Notes under the pieces: model-generated
Databases searched by the model: none
What the model saw: only the letters and a program-made list of their open reading frames with translations
What the model was told of the DNA's origin: nothing
In this document: positions 14,158-22,940 of the stretch, in pieces
Position numbering within the stretch: position 1 is the first letter of the stretch
Layout: each line of letters starts with the position of its first letter
From: Actinomycetota bacterium
Lineage (GTDB): Bacteria; Actinomycetota; Acidimicrobiia; IMCC26256; PALSA-555
Length of the DNA stretch: 53,404 bases
Direction: 5' to 3'
Assembly: GCA_016870595.1 (NCBI GenBank)
Contig: VGBI01000008.1
Location: 1 to 53,404 of the forward strand
Made by a program: the position numbers and the translations under genes

Positions 14158-15555
14158 ATGGTGCAGACGGAACGGTTCGACGTGGTGGTGCTCGGGGGCG
14201 GCCCCGGGGGCTATGCCGCGGCCCTGTACGGCGCGGCGGCCGGGTTGTCGGTGGCCGTGGTCGAGGAGCGCCGTCTCGGGGGCACCTGCCTGCACCAGGG
14301 CTGCGTCCCGGCCAAGGAGCTGCTCCAGACCGCCGAGGTGCTGCGGACGGTCCGGCGTGCCGCCGAGTTCGGCGTGGGCGCGGCCGAGCCCGACGCCACG
14401 CTCGACCTCGTGGTGAGCCAGGCCCGCAAGCAGTCGGTGGTCGAGAAGCTGGCCAAGGGTGTCGAAGGGTTGTGCAAGGCCCGGCGGGTCCGGGTCGTCG
14501 CGGCCCGGGGGACGCTGGTCGACGGTCCCGGTCACGTCGTGCGGGCCGGTGACGTGGAACTCGTCGGGGACGCGGTCGTCCTGGCCACCGGCTCCGTGCC
14601 GCGGGCCCTCCCCGGGATCGGGTTCGACGGTGTGCGCATCCTGTCGTCCGACCACGTGCTCGCGATGGAGCAGGTCCCCGGCCGGGTCGCGATCGTGGGC
14701 GGCGGGGCCATCGGCTGCGAGTTCGCGTCGATGCTCGACGACTTCGGGGCTGCGGTCACGGTGGTCGAGGCGGCGCCGCGGCTGCTGCCCGGTGTCGACG
14801 CGCAGGCCGCCGAGTTCCTCTCCCGTCGGTTCCGGGCCCGTGGGATCGCCGTGCTCCCCGACACCCGCACCACCGGCGTCGACGACGCGCCCGACGGCGC
14901 GCTCGAGCTGCGCTACGAAGGGCCCGACGGCGCCGGGTCCGTGACCGTCGACCAGGTCGTCGTCAGCGTGGGGCGCGCGCCGCGCACCGACGGGTTCGCC
15001 GCCGCCGGGGTCGAGCTGCTGGCGTCGGGCCACGTCCGGACCGACGCGACGATGCAGACCGCGGTCCCCGGCGTCTACGCCGTGGGCGACATCGTCGATA
15101 CCCCGCAGCTCGCCCACGTGGGGTTCGCCGAGGCGATCGTGGCGGTGCAGGCGATCCTCGGCGAGGATCCCGACCCGGTCGACTACGACACCGTGCCGTG
15201 GGGGATCTACTGCCACCCGGAGGTCGCGTGGGCCGGGCTGACCGAGGCGGCCGCCCGGGACCGAGGCCTCGACGTGGTCACGACGTTGCACCGGTTCGGG
15301 GGGAACAGTCGGGCGCTGATCATGGGCGAGCCCGACGGGTTCGTGAAGCTCGTCGCCGACGCCGCCACCCACACCCTGCTCGGCGTGCACGTCGTGGGAC
15401 CGTGGGCGACCGAGCTGGTGGCCGAGGGCTACCTCGCGGTGAACTGGGAGGCGACCACCGACGACATCGGGCGCTTGATCCACGCCCACCCCACCCTGTC
15501 GGAGCTCTTCGGCGAGTCCGCGCTGGCCCTCGGTGGGCGCGGCCTCCACGCGTGA
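14158..15555 (+). CDS. lpd: Dihydrolipoyl dehydrogenase (E3)
   Basis: 465 residues from the ATG at 14158 ('MVQTERFDVVVLGGGPGGYAAAL'); an earlier in-frame ATG at 14122 would add 12 residues. It has the FAD-binding GGGPGG loop, the redox disulfide 'GGTCLHQGCVPAKELL' (C-x4-C), NAD loop 'VAIVGGGAIGCEFASML', 'GVYAVGDIVDTPQLAHV' and the C-terminal catalytic His-Glu in 'HAHPTLSE'. It reoxidises dihydrolipoyl groups of 2-oxoacid dehydrogenase complexes. It is followed 11 bp later by the E2 gene and then lipoate genes, so the operon makes and services one lipoyl enzyme. Confidence 0.95.
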   Translation: MVQTERFDVVVLGGGPGGYAAALYGAAAGLSVAVVEERRLGGTCLHQGCVPAKELLQTAEVLRTVRRAAEFGVGAAEPDATLDLVVSQARKQSVVEKLAKGVEGLCKARRVRVVAARGTLVDGPGHVVRAGDVELVGDAVVLATGSVPRALPGIGFDGVRILSSDHVLAMEQVPGRVAIVGGGAIGCEFASMLDDFGAAVTVVEAAPRLLPGVDAQAAEFLSRRFRARGIAVLPDTRTTGVDDAPDGALELRYEGPDGAGSVTVDQVVVSVGRAPRTDGFAAAGVELLASGHVRTDATMQTAVPGVYAVGDIVDTPQLAHVGFAEAIVAVQAILGEDPDPVDYDTVPWGIYCHPEVAWAGLTEAAARDRGLDVVTTLHRFGGNSRALIMGEPDGFVKLVADAATHTLLGVHVVGPWATELVAEGYLAVNWEATTDDIGRLIHAHPTLSELFGESALALGGRGLHA

Positions 15556-15566
15556 AGGGGACGATC

Positions 15567-16841
15567 ATGGACGTGCAGATGCCCCAGCTCGGCGAGACAG
15601 TCACCGAGGGCACGATCACCCGTTGGTGCAAGCGGGTGGGCGACCCGGTCCGGGCCGACGAGCCGCTGTTCGAGGTGTCGACCGACAAGGTGGACTCCGA
15701 GGTGCCGGCGCCCGCGGCGGGCGTGCTCACCGAGATCCGCGTCGCCGAGGGCGACACGGTCGCGGTGGGCACCGTCCTCGCGGTGATCGACGGTGCCGCC
15801 GCTCCGGTCGCGCCCTCCGGGCCGCCGGTGGTGGTGGCGTCCACCCCGGTGGGGGCCGATGCCGTGCCTGCGGCCGCGGTCCCGGGGGCTACCGCCGTGC
15901 CTGTGACCCCGGCCGACGCCCGCTTCACGTCCCCGGTGGTGCGGCGTCTGGTGGCCGAGCACGGCCTCGACCCCGCCGCCATCACCGGCTCGGGGATCGG
16001 GGGCCGGGTCACCCGCGCCGACGTGCTCGAGGCGGTGGCCCGCCGGGGGCCGGCGCCGTCGTCACCGCCTCCCGCCCCGGCCCCGGTTCCGGGTGCGGGT
16101 ATGGGTCCGGGCGGTGGACTCCGGCGGGAGGCGGCCCGGGTCCCGCTCTCGGTCATGCGCGTGCGCATCGCCGAGCACATGATCCGCTCGCACCACACGA
16201 GCGCGCACGCCTACACCTCGGTGGAGGTCGACTTCGAGCGGGTGGCCCGGGTCCGGGCGGCCCAGGCCGAGGCGTGGAAGTACCGCGAGGGCTTCTCCCT
16301 CACCTACCTGCCGTTCGTCGCCCGGGCGGTCAGCGACGCCATCGACGACTATCCCGTGGTCAACGCGAGCATCGACGGCGACGATCTCGTCCTGCACCCG
16401 GCACTCGATCTCGCCGTCGCCGTCGACCTCGCGTTCGAGGGGCTCATCGCGCCGGTGGTGCGGGGGGCCGACGGCAAGCGCCTGCGCCAGATCGCCCGTG
16501 AGGTCTCGGACCTCGCCACCCGGGCCCGGGCCAAGCAACTCAGTCCCGACGAGGTGCAGGGCGGCACCTTCACGATCACCAACCCGGGGCCGTATGGCTC
16601 GTACCAGACGCTGGCGATCATCAACCAGCCCCAGGTGGCGATCCTGGCCACCGACGGCATCGCCAAGCGGGTGACCGTCCGTCCGGGGCCCGACGGTGAC
16701 GACGTGATCGCCGTCCGCCACACCGGTCTCCTCACGCTCGGATGGGACCACCGTGCGTTCGACGGTGCCTACGCCGCGGCGTTCCTCAACGCGGTGCGCG
16801 ACGTGCTCGAGCACCGCGACTGGGAGACCGAGCTCGAGTGA
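15567..16841 (+). CDS. 2-oxoacid dehydrogenase E2 (dihydrolipoamide acyltransferase)
   Basis: 424 residues from the ATG at 15567. Domain order: one lipoyl domain (1-75) with the lipoylated lysine in 'EVSTDKVDSEVPAP'; an Ala/Pro/Val-rich linker; the E3-binding domain 'VVRRLVAEHGLDPAAITGSG' with 'GRVTRADVLEAV'; a second linker; and the catalytic acyltransferase domain ending in 'GWDHRAFDGAYAAAFL', which holds the HxxxDG active site. 'YLPFVARAVSDAIDDYPVVN' and 'GGTFTITNPGPYGSYQ' are typical. The substrate (pyruvate, 2-oxoglutarate or branched-chain) is not readable, and no E1 is in the window. The single lipoyl domain contrasts with the multi-lipoyl E2 of many actinobacteria. The GTG of lipB overlaps its stop. 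Confidence 0.92.
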   Translation: MDVQMPQLGETVTEGTITRWCKRVGDPVRADEPLFEVSTDKVDSEVPAPAAGVLTEIRVAEGDTVAVGTVLAVIDGAAAPVAPSGPPVVVASTPVGADAVPAAAVPGATAVPVTPADARFTSPVVRRLVAEHGLDPAAITGSGIGGRVTRADVLEAVARRGPAPSSPPPAPAPVPGAGMGPGGGLRREAARVPLSVMRVRIAEHMIRSHHTSAHAYTSVEVDFERVARVRAAQAEAWKYREGFSLTYLPFVARAVSDAIDDYPVVNASIDGDDLVLHPALDLAVAVDLAFEGLIAPVVRGADGKRLRQIAREVSDLATRARAKQLSPDEVQGGTFTITNPGPYGSYQTLAIINQPQVAILATDGIAKRVTVRPGPDGDDVIAVRHTGLLTLGWDHRAFDGAYAAAFLNAVRDVLEHRDWETELE

Positions 16842-18550
16842 CCACGCTGCAGGCGCGCTGGCTCGGGCGAGTGCCGTACGCGGAGGCGATGGACCTCCAG
16901 CGCGCGCTCCACGCCGAGCGTGCCGACGACTACCTCCTCCTGCTCGAGCACCCGTCGGTCTTCACCCTGGGCACTCGGGCCGACCCGACCGAGGTGCTCG
17001 TGACGCCCGCGTCGGTGGGTGCCGAGCTGGCCGTGGCCGACCGGGGTGGCGCAGTCACGTACCACGGGCCCGGGCAGCTGGTCGCGTACCCGGTCGTCAC
17101 GCTCCCCGAATGGCACGACGGCCGGCCCGACGTGGTCGCCTACGTGCGGGCGCTCGAGCGCGTCCTGCTCGGGGTGCTCGCCGACTTCGGCGTCACCGGG
17201 CGCACCCGGTCCGACGCCACCGGGGTGTGGGTGGGCGACGCCAAGATCGCCGCGATCGGGGTGAAGGTCGCGGCCGGCCGGACCCGGCACGGGTTCGCCT
17301 GCAACGTCGATCCCGACCTCGCCATGTTCGACCACATCGTCGCCTGCGGGGTGCCCGGGGCCCCGGTGACGTCGCTGGCCCGTCTGCTCGGGACTCCGCC
17401 ACCGATGGCCGAGGTGGTCGCGCGCGTCGTCGCCCGGACCGCGACCGAGCTCGGCCACCCCGACGTCGTGCTGGAGTCCGTCGCCCGCGTCGCCCCGTCC
17501 CCAGCCCCGTCCCCGCCCGGCGCCCCGCCCGGCGCCCCGCCCGGCGCCCCGTCCCCCGAGCATGTGACGCTGGGCCACGTATTTCGTGGCCCAGCGTCAC
17601 ATGCTCCTGGAGGGGCGGGGGAGCGGGCGGGGGAGCCGGTGCGGCTGCTCGGGCGGCTGGCGGCGGCGGGGGTCGCACCCGACGCCGGGGTCGGTCGGCG
17701 ACCGGAGTGGATGCGGGTCCGAGCCGACCTCGGTCCCGACTACCGCGCCACCAAGCGCCTCATGCGCAGCCTGTCGTTGACCACGGTCTGCGAGGAGGCG
17801 GGCTGCCCGAACATCTACGAGTGCTGGGGTGACCGCACCGCCACGTTCATGATCCTGGGCGAGCGCTGCACGCGCGCCTGCGGCTTCTGCCTGGTCGACA
17901 CCCGGCTCCCGCTCGCGCCCGACCCCGACGAGCCCGCCCGGGTCGCCGATGCCGTCGCGACCCTCGGGCTCGCCCACGCCGTGGTCACCAGCGTCGCCCG
18001 CGACGACCTGCCCGATGGGGGGGCTGCGCATTTCGCGGCGACGATCGCCGCGATTCGCGACCGGTCCCCCGCCACGACGGTCGAGGTGCTGATCCCCGAC
18101 TGCAAGGGCGACGCCGCTGCGCTCGGGGTGATCTTCGACGCCGCTCCCGACGTCGTGAACCACAACCTCGAGACCGTGGCCCGACTCCAGCGCGCGGTCC
18201 GGCCCAACGCGGGCTACGCGCGCTCGCTCACCGTCCTGGCCCGGGCCCACGCCGCCGGGCGGGTGGCCAAGTCCGGCCTCATCGCCGGCCTGGGTGAGAC
18301 CACCGACGAGATACGCGCCGCGATCACCGACCTGCGCAACGTCGGCGTCCGGGTCCTCACCGTCGGGCAGTACCTCCAGCCGTCGCCGCGCCACGCGCCG
18401 GTCGCACGGTGGTGGACCCCCGAGGAGTTCGACGAGTTGCGCGCCTTCGCCGAGGGGCTCGGGTTCGTCCACGTCGAGTGCGGCCCGCTCGTGCGGTCGA
18501 GCTACCACGCGAAGCGCGCGGTCGAGACGACGGTCCCGGTGCCCCGGTGA
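16838..18550 (+). CDS. lipB-lipA: Octanoyltransferase-lipoyl synthase in one frame (LipB-LipA fusion)
   Basis: One open frame of 570 codons. Residues 1-215 are LipB: 'GGAVTYHGPGQLVAYPVV', catalytic lysine in 'AAIGVKV' (K143) and cysteine in 'FDHIVACGVPG' (C170); this part moves octanoate from acyl-carrier protein to the E2 lysine. Residues 290-570 are LipA: auxiliary-cluster cysteines C318, C323 and C329 in 'CEEAGCPNIYEC', radical SAM CxxxCxxC in 'CTRACGFC' (344-351) and the C-terminal 'VRSSYHA'; this part inserts two sulfurs. The linker (about 217-285) is coded by tandem repeats and a large palindrome. An alternative is two genes in the same frame, with LipA starting at GTG 17639 behind a G-rich site (303 residues). 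It follows E2, its substrate, with a 4-bp overlap. Confidence 0.85.
   Translation: MTTLQARWLGRVPYAEAMDLQRALHAERADDYLLLLEHPSVFTLGTRADPTEVLVTPASVGAELAVADRGGAVTYHGPGQLVAYPVVTLPEWHDGRPDVVAYVRALERVLLGVLADFGVTGRTRSDATGVWVGDAKIAAIGVKVAAGRTRHGFACNVDPDLAMFDHIVACGVPGAPVTSLARLLGTPPPMAEVVARVVARTATELGHPDVVLESVARVAPSPAPSPPGAPPGAPPGAPSPEHVTLGHVFRGPASHAPGGAGERAGEPVRLLGRLAAAGVAPDAGVGRRPEWMRVRADLGPDYRATKRLMRSLSLTTVCEEAGCPNIYECWGDRTATFMILGERCTRACGFCLVDTRLPLAPDPDEPARVADAVATLGLAHAVVTSVARDDLPDGGAAHFAATIAAIRDRSPATTVEVLIPDCKGDAAALGVIFDAAPDVVNHNLETVARLQRAVRPNAGYARSLTVLARAHAAGRVAKSGLIAGLGETTDEIRAAITDLRNVGVRVLTVGQYLQPSPRHAPVARWWTPEEFDELRAFAEGLGFVHVECGPLVRSSYHAKRAVETTVPVPR
17516..17551. repeat. Three 12-bp tandem repeats in the LipB-LipA linker
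   Basis: CCCGGCGCCCCG occurs three times in a row (17516-17527, 17528-17539, 17540-17551) and encodes PGAP-type repeats (GAPPGAPPGAP). The number is in phase with the reading frame. Confidence 0.9.
17558..17606. repeat. 49-bp palindrome inside the LipB-LipA frame
   Basis: The left arm GAGCATGTGACGCTGGGCCA+CG (17558-17579) and its exact reverse complement (17585-17606) flank a 5-nt loop TATTT. The 22-bp arms have no mismatch. The frame stays open through it (EHVTLGHVFRGPASHAP). There is no U-tract after it, so it is not a textbook terminator. It may be an inserted repeat element, an RNA hairpin that separates the two expression units, or both. Confidence 0.92.
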
Positions 18551-19632
18551 CGCCGGGGCCCGAGCGCTTCGCGCGTGCCCGCGCCCGGATGGAGGAGACC
18601 GGCGTCGACGCGCTCCTCCTCTCGGTCGGCCCCGACCTGCCGTACCTCACCGGCTACGAGGCCATGCCGCTCGAGCGGCTCACGATGTTCGTGTTGCGCC
18701 CGACCGGCGACCCGGTGCTCCTCGTGCCCCGGCTCGAGGCGCCCCGGGTGGCGGACCGCGGCCACTTCACGATCGAGACCTGGGACGAGACCGACGACCC
18801 GGTGGCCCGGGTCGCGGCCATGGTCGGGGCGCCCCGACGCGTCGCGATCGGCGACCACACCTGGGCCCGGTTCGTCCTCGCGTTGCAGCACGCCCTGCCC
18901 GGCACCGAGTTCGGTCCGGCCAACGCGGTGCTCGCGCCGATGCGGGCGGTCAAGGATGCCGAAGAGATCGCCGCCCTGGAGCGGGCGGGCGCCGCGGTCG
19001 ACGCGATCGCAGCCGGGCTCCGCGCCACGGCGTTCGCGGGTCGGCGCGAGATCGACGTCCACCGTGACCTGGTGGAGCGCATGCTCGCGGCCGGTCACGA
19101 GCGGGCGAACTTCGCGATCGTGGCCGCAGGCCCGAACGCTGCCAGTCCGCACCACGAGCCCGGGGACCGCGTGATCGCCGACGGCGACCTGGTGCTGTGC
19201 GACTTCGGCGGGACCATGGACGGGTACTGCTCCGACATCACCCGCATGTTCTGCGTCGGCGAGCCCACCACCGAGGTCCGGGACGCCTACGCCGTGCTCG
19301 CCGAGGCCCAGGAGGCGGGGGTGCGGGCGGCCACCGTCGGCACGCCCTGCGAAGCCGTCGATGCCGCGACCCGGGCCGTGATCGACGCTGCGGGCTACGG
19401 CGACTTCTTCGTGCACCGGACCGGGCACGGCATCGGCACCGAGGCCCACGAGGATCCCTACGTGGTGTCCGGGAACGCCACCCCGTTGGTCGCCGGACAC
19501 GCGTTCAGCATCGAGCCCGGCATCTACCTGCCCGGGCGGTGGGGGATGCGGCTCGAGGACATCGTGGTCGCCACCGAGGCCGGACCGCACCGCTGCAACC
19601 ACGCACCGCGGGATATCGCGGTGGTGGCCTGA
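18547..19632 (+). CDS. M24 metallopeptidase (Xaa-Pro aminopeptidase/prolidase-like)
   Basis: 361 residues from GTG 18547, overlapping the lipoate gene stop by 4 bp. The N-terminal creatinase-like domain ('LPYLTGYEAMPLERLTMFVL') is followed by the pita-bread domain. Dinuclear metal ligands are visible: Asp in 'LVLCDFGGTMDGYCSDITRMF' (two Asp), His in 'HRTGHGIGTEAHEDP', Glu in 'AFSIEPGIY' and Glu in 'MRLEDIVV'. It would trim N-terminal residues before proline or split dipeptides in the cytoplasm. Its place after lipA looks like simple co-transcription. Confidence 0.93.
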   Translation: MTPGPERFARARARMEETGVDALLLSVGPDLPYLTGYEAMPLERLTMFVLRPTGDPVLLVPRLEAPRVADRGHFTIETWDETDDPVARVAAMVGAPRRVAIGDHTWARFVLALQHALPGTEFGPANAVLAPMRAVKDAEEIAALERAGAAVDAIAAGLRATAFAGRREIDVHRDLVERMLAAGHERANFAIVAAGPNAASPHHEPGDRVIADGDLVLCDFGGTMDGYCSDITRMFCVGEPTTEVRDAYAVLAEAQEAGVRAATVGTPCEAVDAATRAVIDAAGYGDFFVHRTGHGIGTEAHEDPYVVSGNATPLVAGHAFSIEPGIYLPGRWGMRLEDIVVATEAGPHRCNHAPRDIAVVA

Positions 19633-19635
19633 CCG

Positions 19636-20415
19636 GTGCGCCTCGACCTCGCCACCGTCCTCGTCCAGTGGGCGGCGGGCGGCCTGGCCTTTGGGTGGCT
19701 GACCACCCGGCACCGGGTCGTCGGCATCGGCTACGGCTGGCTGCTGCGATCGACGTTCGCGGTGCTCGCGGTCGGGGGCGTGGTCGCCGGTGTCGCCGAC
19801 GACGATGCGGGGGTCGCGCCTGCGCTGCGGGACGGCTTCGGTGCGGCCATGGCCGTCGCCGCGGTGGCAGCGCTGGTCGTGTCGGTCGTGGTCCGCCGCC
19901 GCGGCACGACCGGTCCGGGGTCGTTCCCACCCGCACTCGACCTCGTCGCCCCGGTGCTCGGTGCGGTCGCGGTGGTGGCGGCCGCGGTGGCGGTGGGGGG
20001 CTCCGATCTCCTGGCGGTCGCCCGACTCGTCGCCGGCGCGGCCCTCCTCGGCGTGGTGACCGACGCCATGCTGCTCGGTCACTGGTACCTCGTGCAGCCG
20101 GGGCTCGCCCGCGACCCGATCGTCGAACTGGTCCGGTGGGCGGGCTGGATCACCCCGGTGCTGGTCGTGCTCATGCTCCTGCCGCCGGGCATGGTCTCCG
20201 TGCTCACCGGGTCGGTCGACGACGGCTGGGGTGGGCTGCTCGGCTGGATGTGGGTGTGCTCGGCCCTGGCGACGGTGGGGCTCCTCCTCGCCGCCCGGGC
20301 GGCGCTGCGGGAGCCGTACTACTCGGCGGTCATGGCCACCACCGGCCTGCTGTACCTCGCGATCCTCACCGCCTTCGGCACCGACGTCATGGCCCGGGCG
20401 GTGCTCGCTCCCTGA
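19636..20415 (+). CDS. Polytopic membrane protein of unknown function
   Basis: 259 residues from GTG 19636, three bases after the M24 stop, so likely the last gene of the lpd operon. About seven hydrophobic segments: 'VQWAAGGLAFGWL', 'STFAVLAVGGVVAGV', 'AMAVAAVAALVVSVVV', 'VLGAVAVVAAAVAVG', 'LVAGAALLGVVTDAMLLGHW', 'WAGWITPVLVVLMLLPPGMV' and 'ALATVGLLLAARA'. A conserved-looking 'LLGHWYLVQPGLARDPI' could be a functional loop. No known transporter motif recognised. Confidence 0.8.
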   Translation: MRLDLATVLVQWAAGGLAFGWLTTRHRVVGIGYGWLLRSTFAVLAVGGVVAGVADDDAGVAPALRDGFGAAMAVAAVAALVVSVVVRRRGTTGPGSFPPALDLVAPVLGAVAVVAAAVAVGGSDLLAVARLVAGAALLGVVTDAMLLGHWYLVQPGLARDPIVELVRWAGWITPVLVVLMLLPPGMVSVLTGSVDDGWGGLLGWMWVCSALATVGLLLAARAALREPYYSAVMATTGLLYLAILTAFGTDVMARAVLAP

Positions 20416-20435
20416 TCGGGGCCCCGTCCCCTCCC

Positions 20436-20441
20436 TACAAT
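20436..20441 (+). promoter_or_regulatory. -10 element of the glycan operon (leaderless)
   Basis: TACAAT, then 6 nt (cctccc), then the ATG at 20448. It is the closest match in the window to the TATAAT consensus and would drive the seven-gene operon to 31268. Confidence 0.65.
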
Positions 20442-20447
20442 CCTCCC

Positions 20448-22940
20448 ATGGCCGGTGGCGGGTTCTCGACGAGCGCGCGCGCCACCAACCTGGAGCTCCT
20501 GCGGGCCCTGGTCGTCCGGACCGACATCGAGGTGTGCTCGCTCGACGTGTTCGACACCCTCCTGCTGCGGCGGGTGGCCCGCCCGGTCGACGTGTTCGCC
20601 GTGCTCGGCCGCCGACTGGTCGACGCCGGTCGTCTGCCCCGGGGGGTGACGGCGTCGACCTTCGCCGTGCTCCGGCGGGAGGCCGAGCTGCGGGCCCGGG
20701 CCCGGTCGGTGGCGGCCGGTCGGGGACCCGAGGTCGGACTGCGGGCGGTCTACGCGGAGCTCCCGCCCGCCTACGGCGTCGCCGACGAGCTCGTGCGCGA
20801 GGAGCTGCGGTGCGAGCGGGCGCTGGTGTTCCCCGACCCCGAGATCGTCGACCTCGTGGCCCGGGCCCGGGCCCACGGGACCCGGGTGGTGTGCACCTCC
20901 GACACCTACTTCTCGGCCGCCCACCTCGAGTACCTGCTCGACGGCTGCCTCGGCGAGCCGCCCGAGCGCATCTTCACGTCGAGCGACCACGGCACCGGCA
21001 AGGGGGAGGACCTCTTCGACGTCGTGCTCGACCACCTCGACGTCGAGGCGCACCGCGTGGTGCACGCGGGTGACCACGACGTCGTCGACGTGCAACGACC
21101 CCGCGCGCTCGGGCTGCAGGTCGTCCACCTCCCCCGTGAGGACCCCGAGGTCGAGCGCCTGGTCCGGGCCGAGGGCGTCGTGCTCGACGAGGCGCTCGAC
21201 CAGGCCGCCGCCCCCCGCACCTTCGACTGGGTCGCCGGCGACCATGGGCTCACCGCGGTCCGGCTGCGCGCCGCCAGCGCGGTCGAGGGTGACGACCCGC
21301 TCGGGCCCTACCGCCGCCTGGGCGCGCTCGTGCTCGGACCGGTGTTCACCGGCTTCGCCGAGTGGGTGGTGGCGGAGGCGCAGGCGCTCGGGGCTGAGCG
21401 CGTGTACTGCCTGATGCGGGAAGGGGCCTTCCTCGCCCCGCTGATCCGGTCGGTGGCGCAGTCGATGGGGGTCGCGCTCGAGGCGCGTCCGCTGTGGCTC
21501 TCGCGCCACGTCGCCGCGCGTGCAGCCGTCACCGAGATCGACGAGCCCACGATCCGCTCGTTCCTCGTGCGTCGGCACACCCCGACCCCACGCGTGCTCG
21601 CCGAGGCCCTCGGGGTGCCCGCCCGCCTGCTCGCACCCCGCCGCCTGCTCGACGTCCCGCTCGACGACGTGATGCTCGCCAACCGGGTCGTGCTGCGCAT
21701 CGTCCACGACGCCGAGGTGTCCGCCGCCGCCGCCGCCGCTGCGTCGGCCGCCCGTGAGCGCCTCCGGCGCTACCTCGACGGGGCGCTGCACCCCGACGAC
21801 CGCGAGCTGCTCCTGGTGGACCTGGGCTGGAACGCGACCATCCAGGCCGGGTTCGCCGCCGCGCTCGACGCGCTCCCCGGGGGGCGCACCACCCGGGGCC
21901 GGTACCTCGCCACGACCCGGCCGGTCGCGTCCCGCCTGCTCGACGGGCTCGACGCCCGGGGCTTCCTCGTCGACACCGGGAGCCCCCTCGGCGACGCGCA
22001 GGCGCTCGTGCGCAGCCCCGAGGTGCTCGAGATGGTGACGCTGCCCGCGGTCGGCTCCCTGCGCGACTACACCGATGCCGGTGAGCCCGTGCTCGACGCC
22101 CGCGGTGTGCCGGCCGAGCAGCTCGACCAGGAGGCCGCCGTCCGGGAGGGGATCGAGGCCTTCGCCGCGTTGTGGGGACGCTGCCGTCCGGCCGACGCGC
22201 ACCTCGGGCTCGTGCACGCGAACCTCGCCCTGCGCATGATCGCCCGGCGGTTCGTGGCCCGACCGACCCCGTCCGAGTTCGCCCGGCTCGCGGGCTGGCG
22301 TCACGAGGACAACTTCGGCAGCACGGCCACCGACCGGCTCGACCACGTCGACCCCGGCCTCGACCTCCGCTACTCGGCCGCCACCGAGCTGTACCGCTTC
22401 CCGAACGAGACCGTGTACTGGCCCGCCGGGGTGCTCGCGGCCTCGGGCCCGCGTCTGGCGGTGGGCGCCGACCTCGCGCTCGACGGGTTCGCCCCCGAGG
22501 TGGTGGGGGACCGGCCGGTGCGCCGGGGGGTGGTGGAGCTCGAGCTCGACTCCCCGCACGTCAAGAGCCCGGCCTGGGCCGACGCGGCCCGGCTCATCGC
22601 CAACCCCGAGACCCGCTGCCTGGCCCGGCTCGTGACCATCATCCCCGCGCCGACCGCGATCCGCTGCCGGATCCGGGGGGAGGTCCCGGCGGTGCTGGTG
22701 GACCGCATCCGCCTCGTGCTGACCCGGCGGGACGGGCCGCCGACCGTCCTCGACTCCACGGATCCGGCCCGGGACTGGCCCGCCGAGCGGGGCCGGTGGG
22801 CCGGCGGCGAGCTGACGCTCGACCGCGGGGAGGCGGTCGTCGCCGTGGCCCCGGGCGCCCTGGGCGACAGCAGCGACGTCTACCGGATCGAGGTGGCGCT
22901 GTATCTTCGCCTCGTCGACGACGAGGTGCCCACCCGATGA
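20448..22940 (+). CDS. Large HAD-like protein of a surface-glycan operon
   Basis: 830 residues from the ATG at 20448. The N-terminus has a haloacid dehalogenase core: motif I 'VCSLDVFDTLLLRR' (DxFDT, about residue 34), motif II 'RVVCTSDTYFSAAHLEYLL' and motif IV 'VVHAGDHDVVDVQRPRALGL'. Residues 290-650 form a second, less familiar region with 'ERVYCLMREGAFLAPLI', 'LWLSRHVAARAA' and 'LLLVDLGWNATIQAGFAAAL', seen in large HAD proteins near glycosyltransferases. The last ~170 residues look beta-rich. It may be a sugar-phosphate phosphatase or a glycan-modifying enzyme; the exact reaction is unknown. First gene of the 4-bp-overlap operon. Confidence 0.75.
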   Translation: MAGGGFSTSARATNLELLRALVVRTDIEVCSLDVFDTLLLRRVARPVDVFAVLGRRLVDAGRLPRGVTASTFAVLRREAELRARARSVAAGRGPEVGLRAVYAELPPAYGVADELVREELRCERALVFPDPEIVDLVARARAHGTRVVCTSDTYFSAAHLEYLLDGCLGEPPERIFTSSDHGTGKGEDLFDVVLDHLDVEAHRVVHAGDHDVVDVQRPRALGLQVVHLPREDPEVERLVRAEGVVLDEALDQAAAPRTFDWVAGDHGLTAVRLRAASAVEGDDPLGPYRRLGALVLGPVFTGFAEWVVAEAQALGAERVYCLMREGAFLAPLIRSVAQSMGVALEARPLWLSRHVAARAAVTEIDEPTIRSFLVRRHTPTPRVLAEALGVPARLLAPRRLLDVPLDDVMLANRVVLRIVHDAEVSAAAAAAASAARERLRRYLDGALHPDDRELLLVDLGWNATIQAGFAAALDALPGGRTTRGRYLATTRPVASRLLDGLDARGFLVDTGSPLGDAQALVRSPEVLEMVTLPAVGSLRDYTDAGEPVLDARGVPAEQLDQEAAVREGIEAFAALWGRCRPADAHLGLVHANLALRMIARRFVARPTPSEFARLAGWRHEDNFGSTATDRLDHVDPGLDLRYSAATELYRFPNETVYWPAGVLAASGPRLAVGADLALDGFAPEVVGDRPVRRGVVELELDSPHVKSPAWADAARLIANPETRCLARLVTIIPAPTAIRCRIRGEVPAVLVDRIRLVLTRRDGPPTVLDSTDPARDWPAERGRWAGGELTLDRGEAVVAVAPGALGDSSDVYRIEVALYLRLVDDEVPTR

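Noticed and set aside
17558-17606. Simple intrinsic terminator between lipB and lipA
   Set aside because: There is no U-tract after the hairpin and the reading frame passes through it. I kept it as a palindrome of unknown role.
20319-22559. 746-residue minus-strand ORF
   Set aside because: Antisense shadow of the HAD-like gene; no start signal or recognisable domain.
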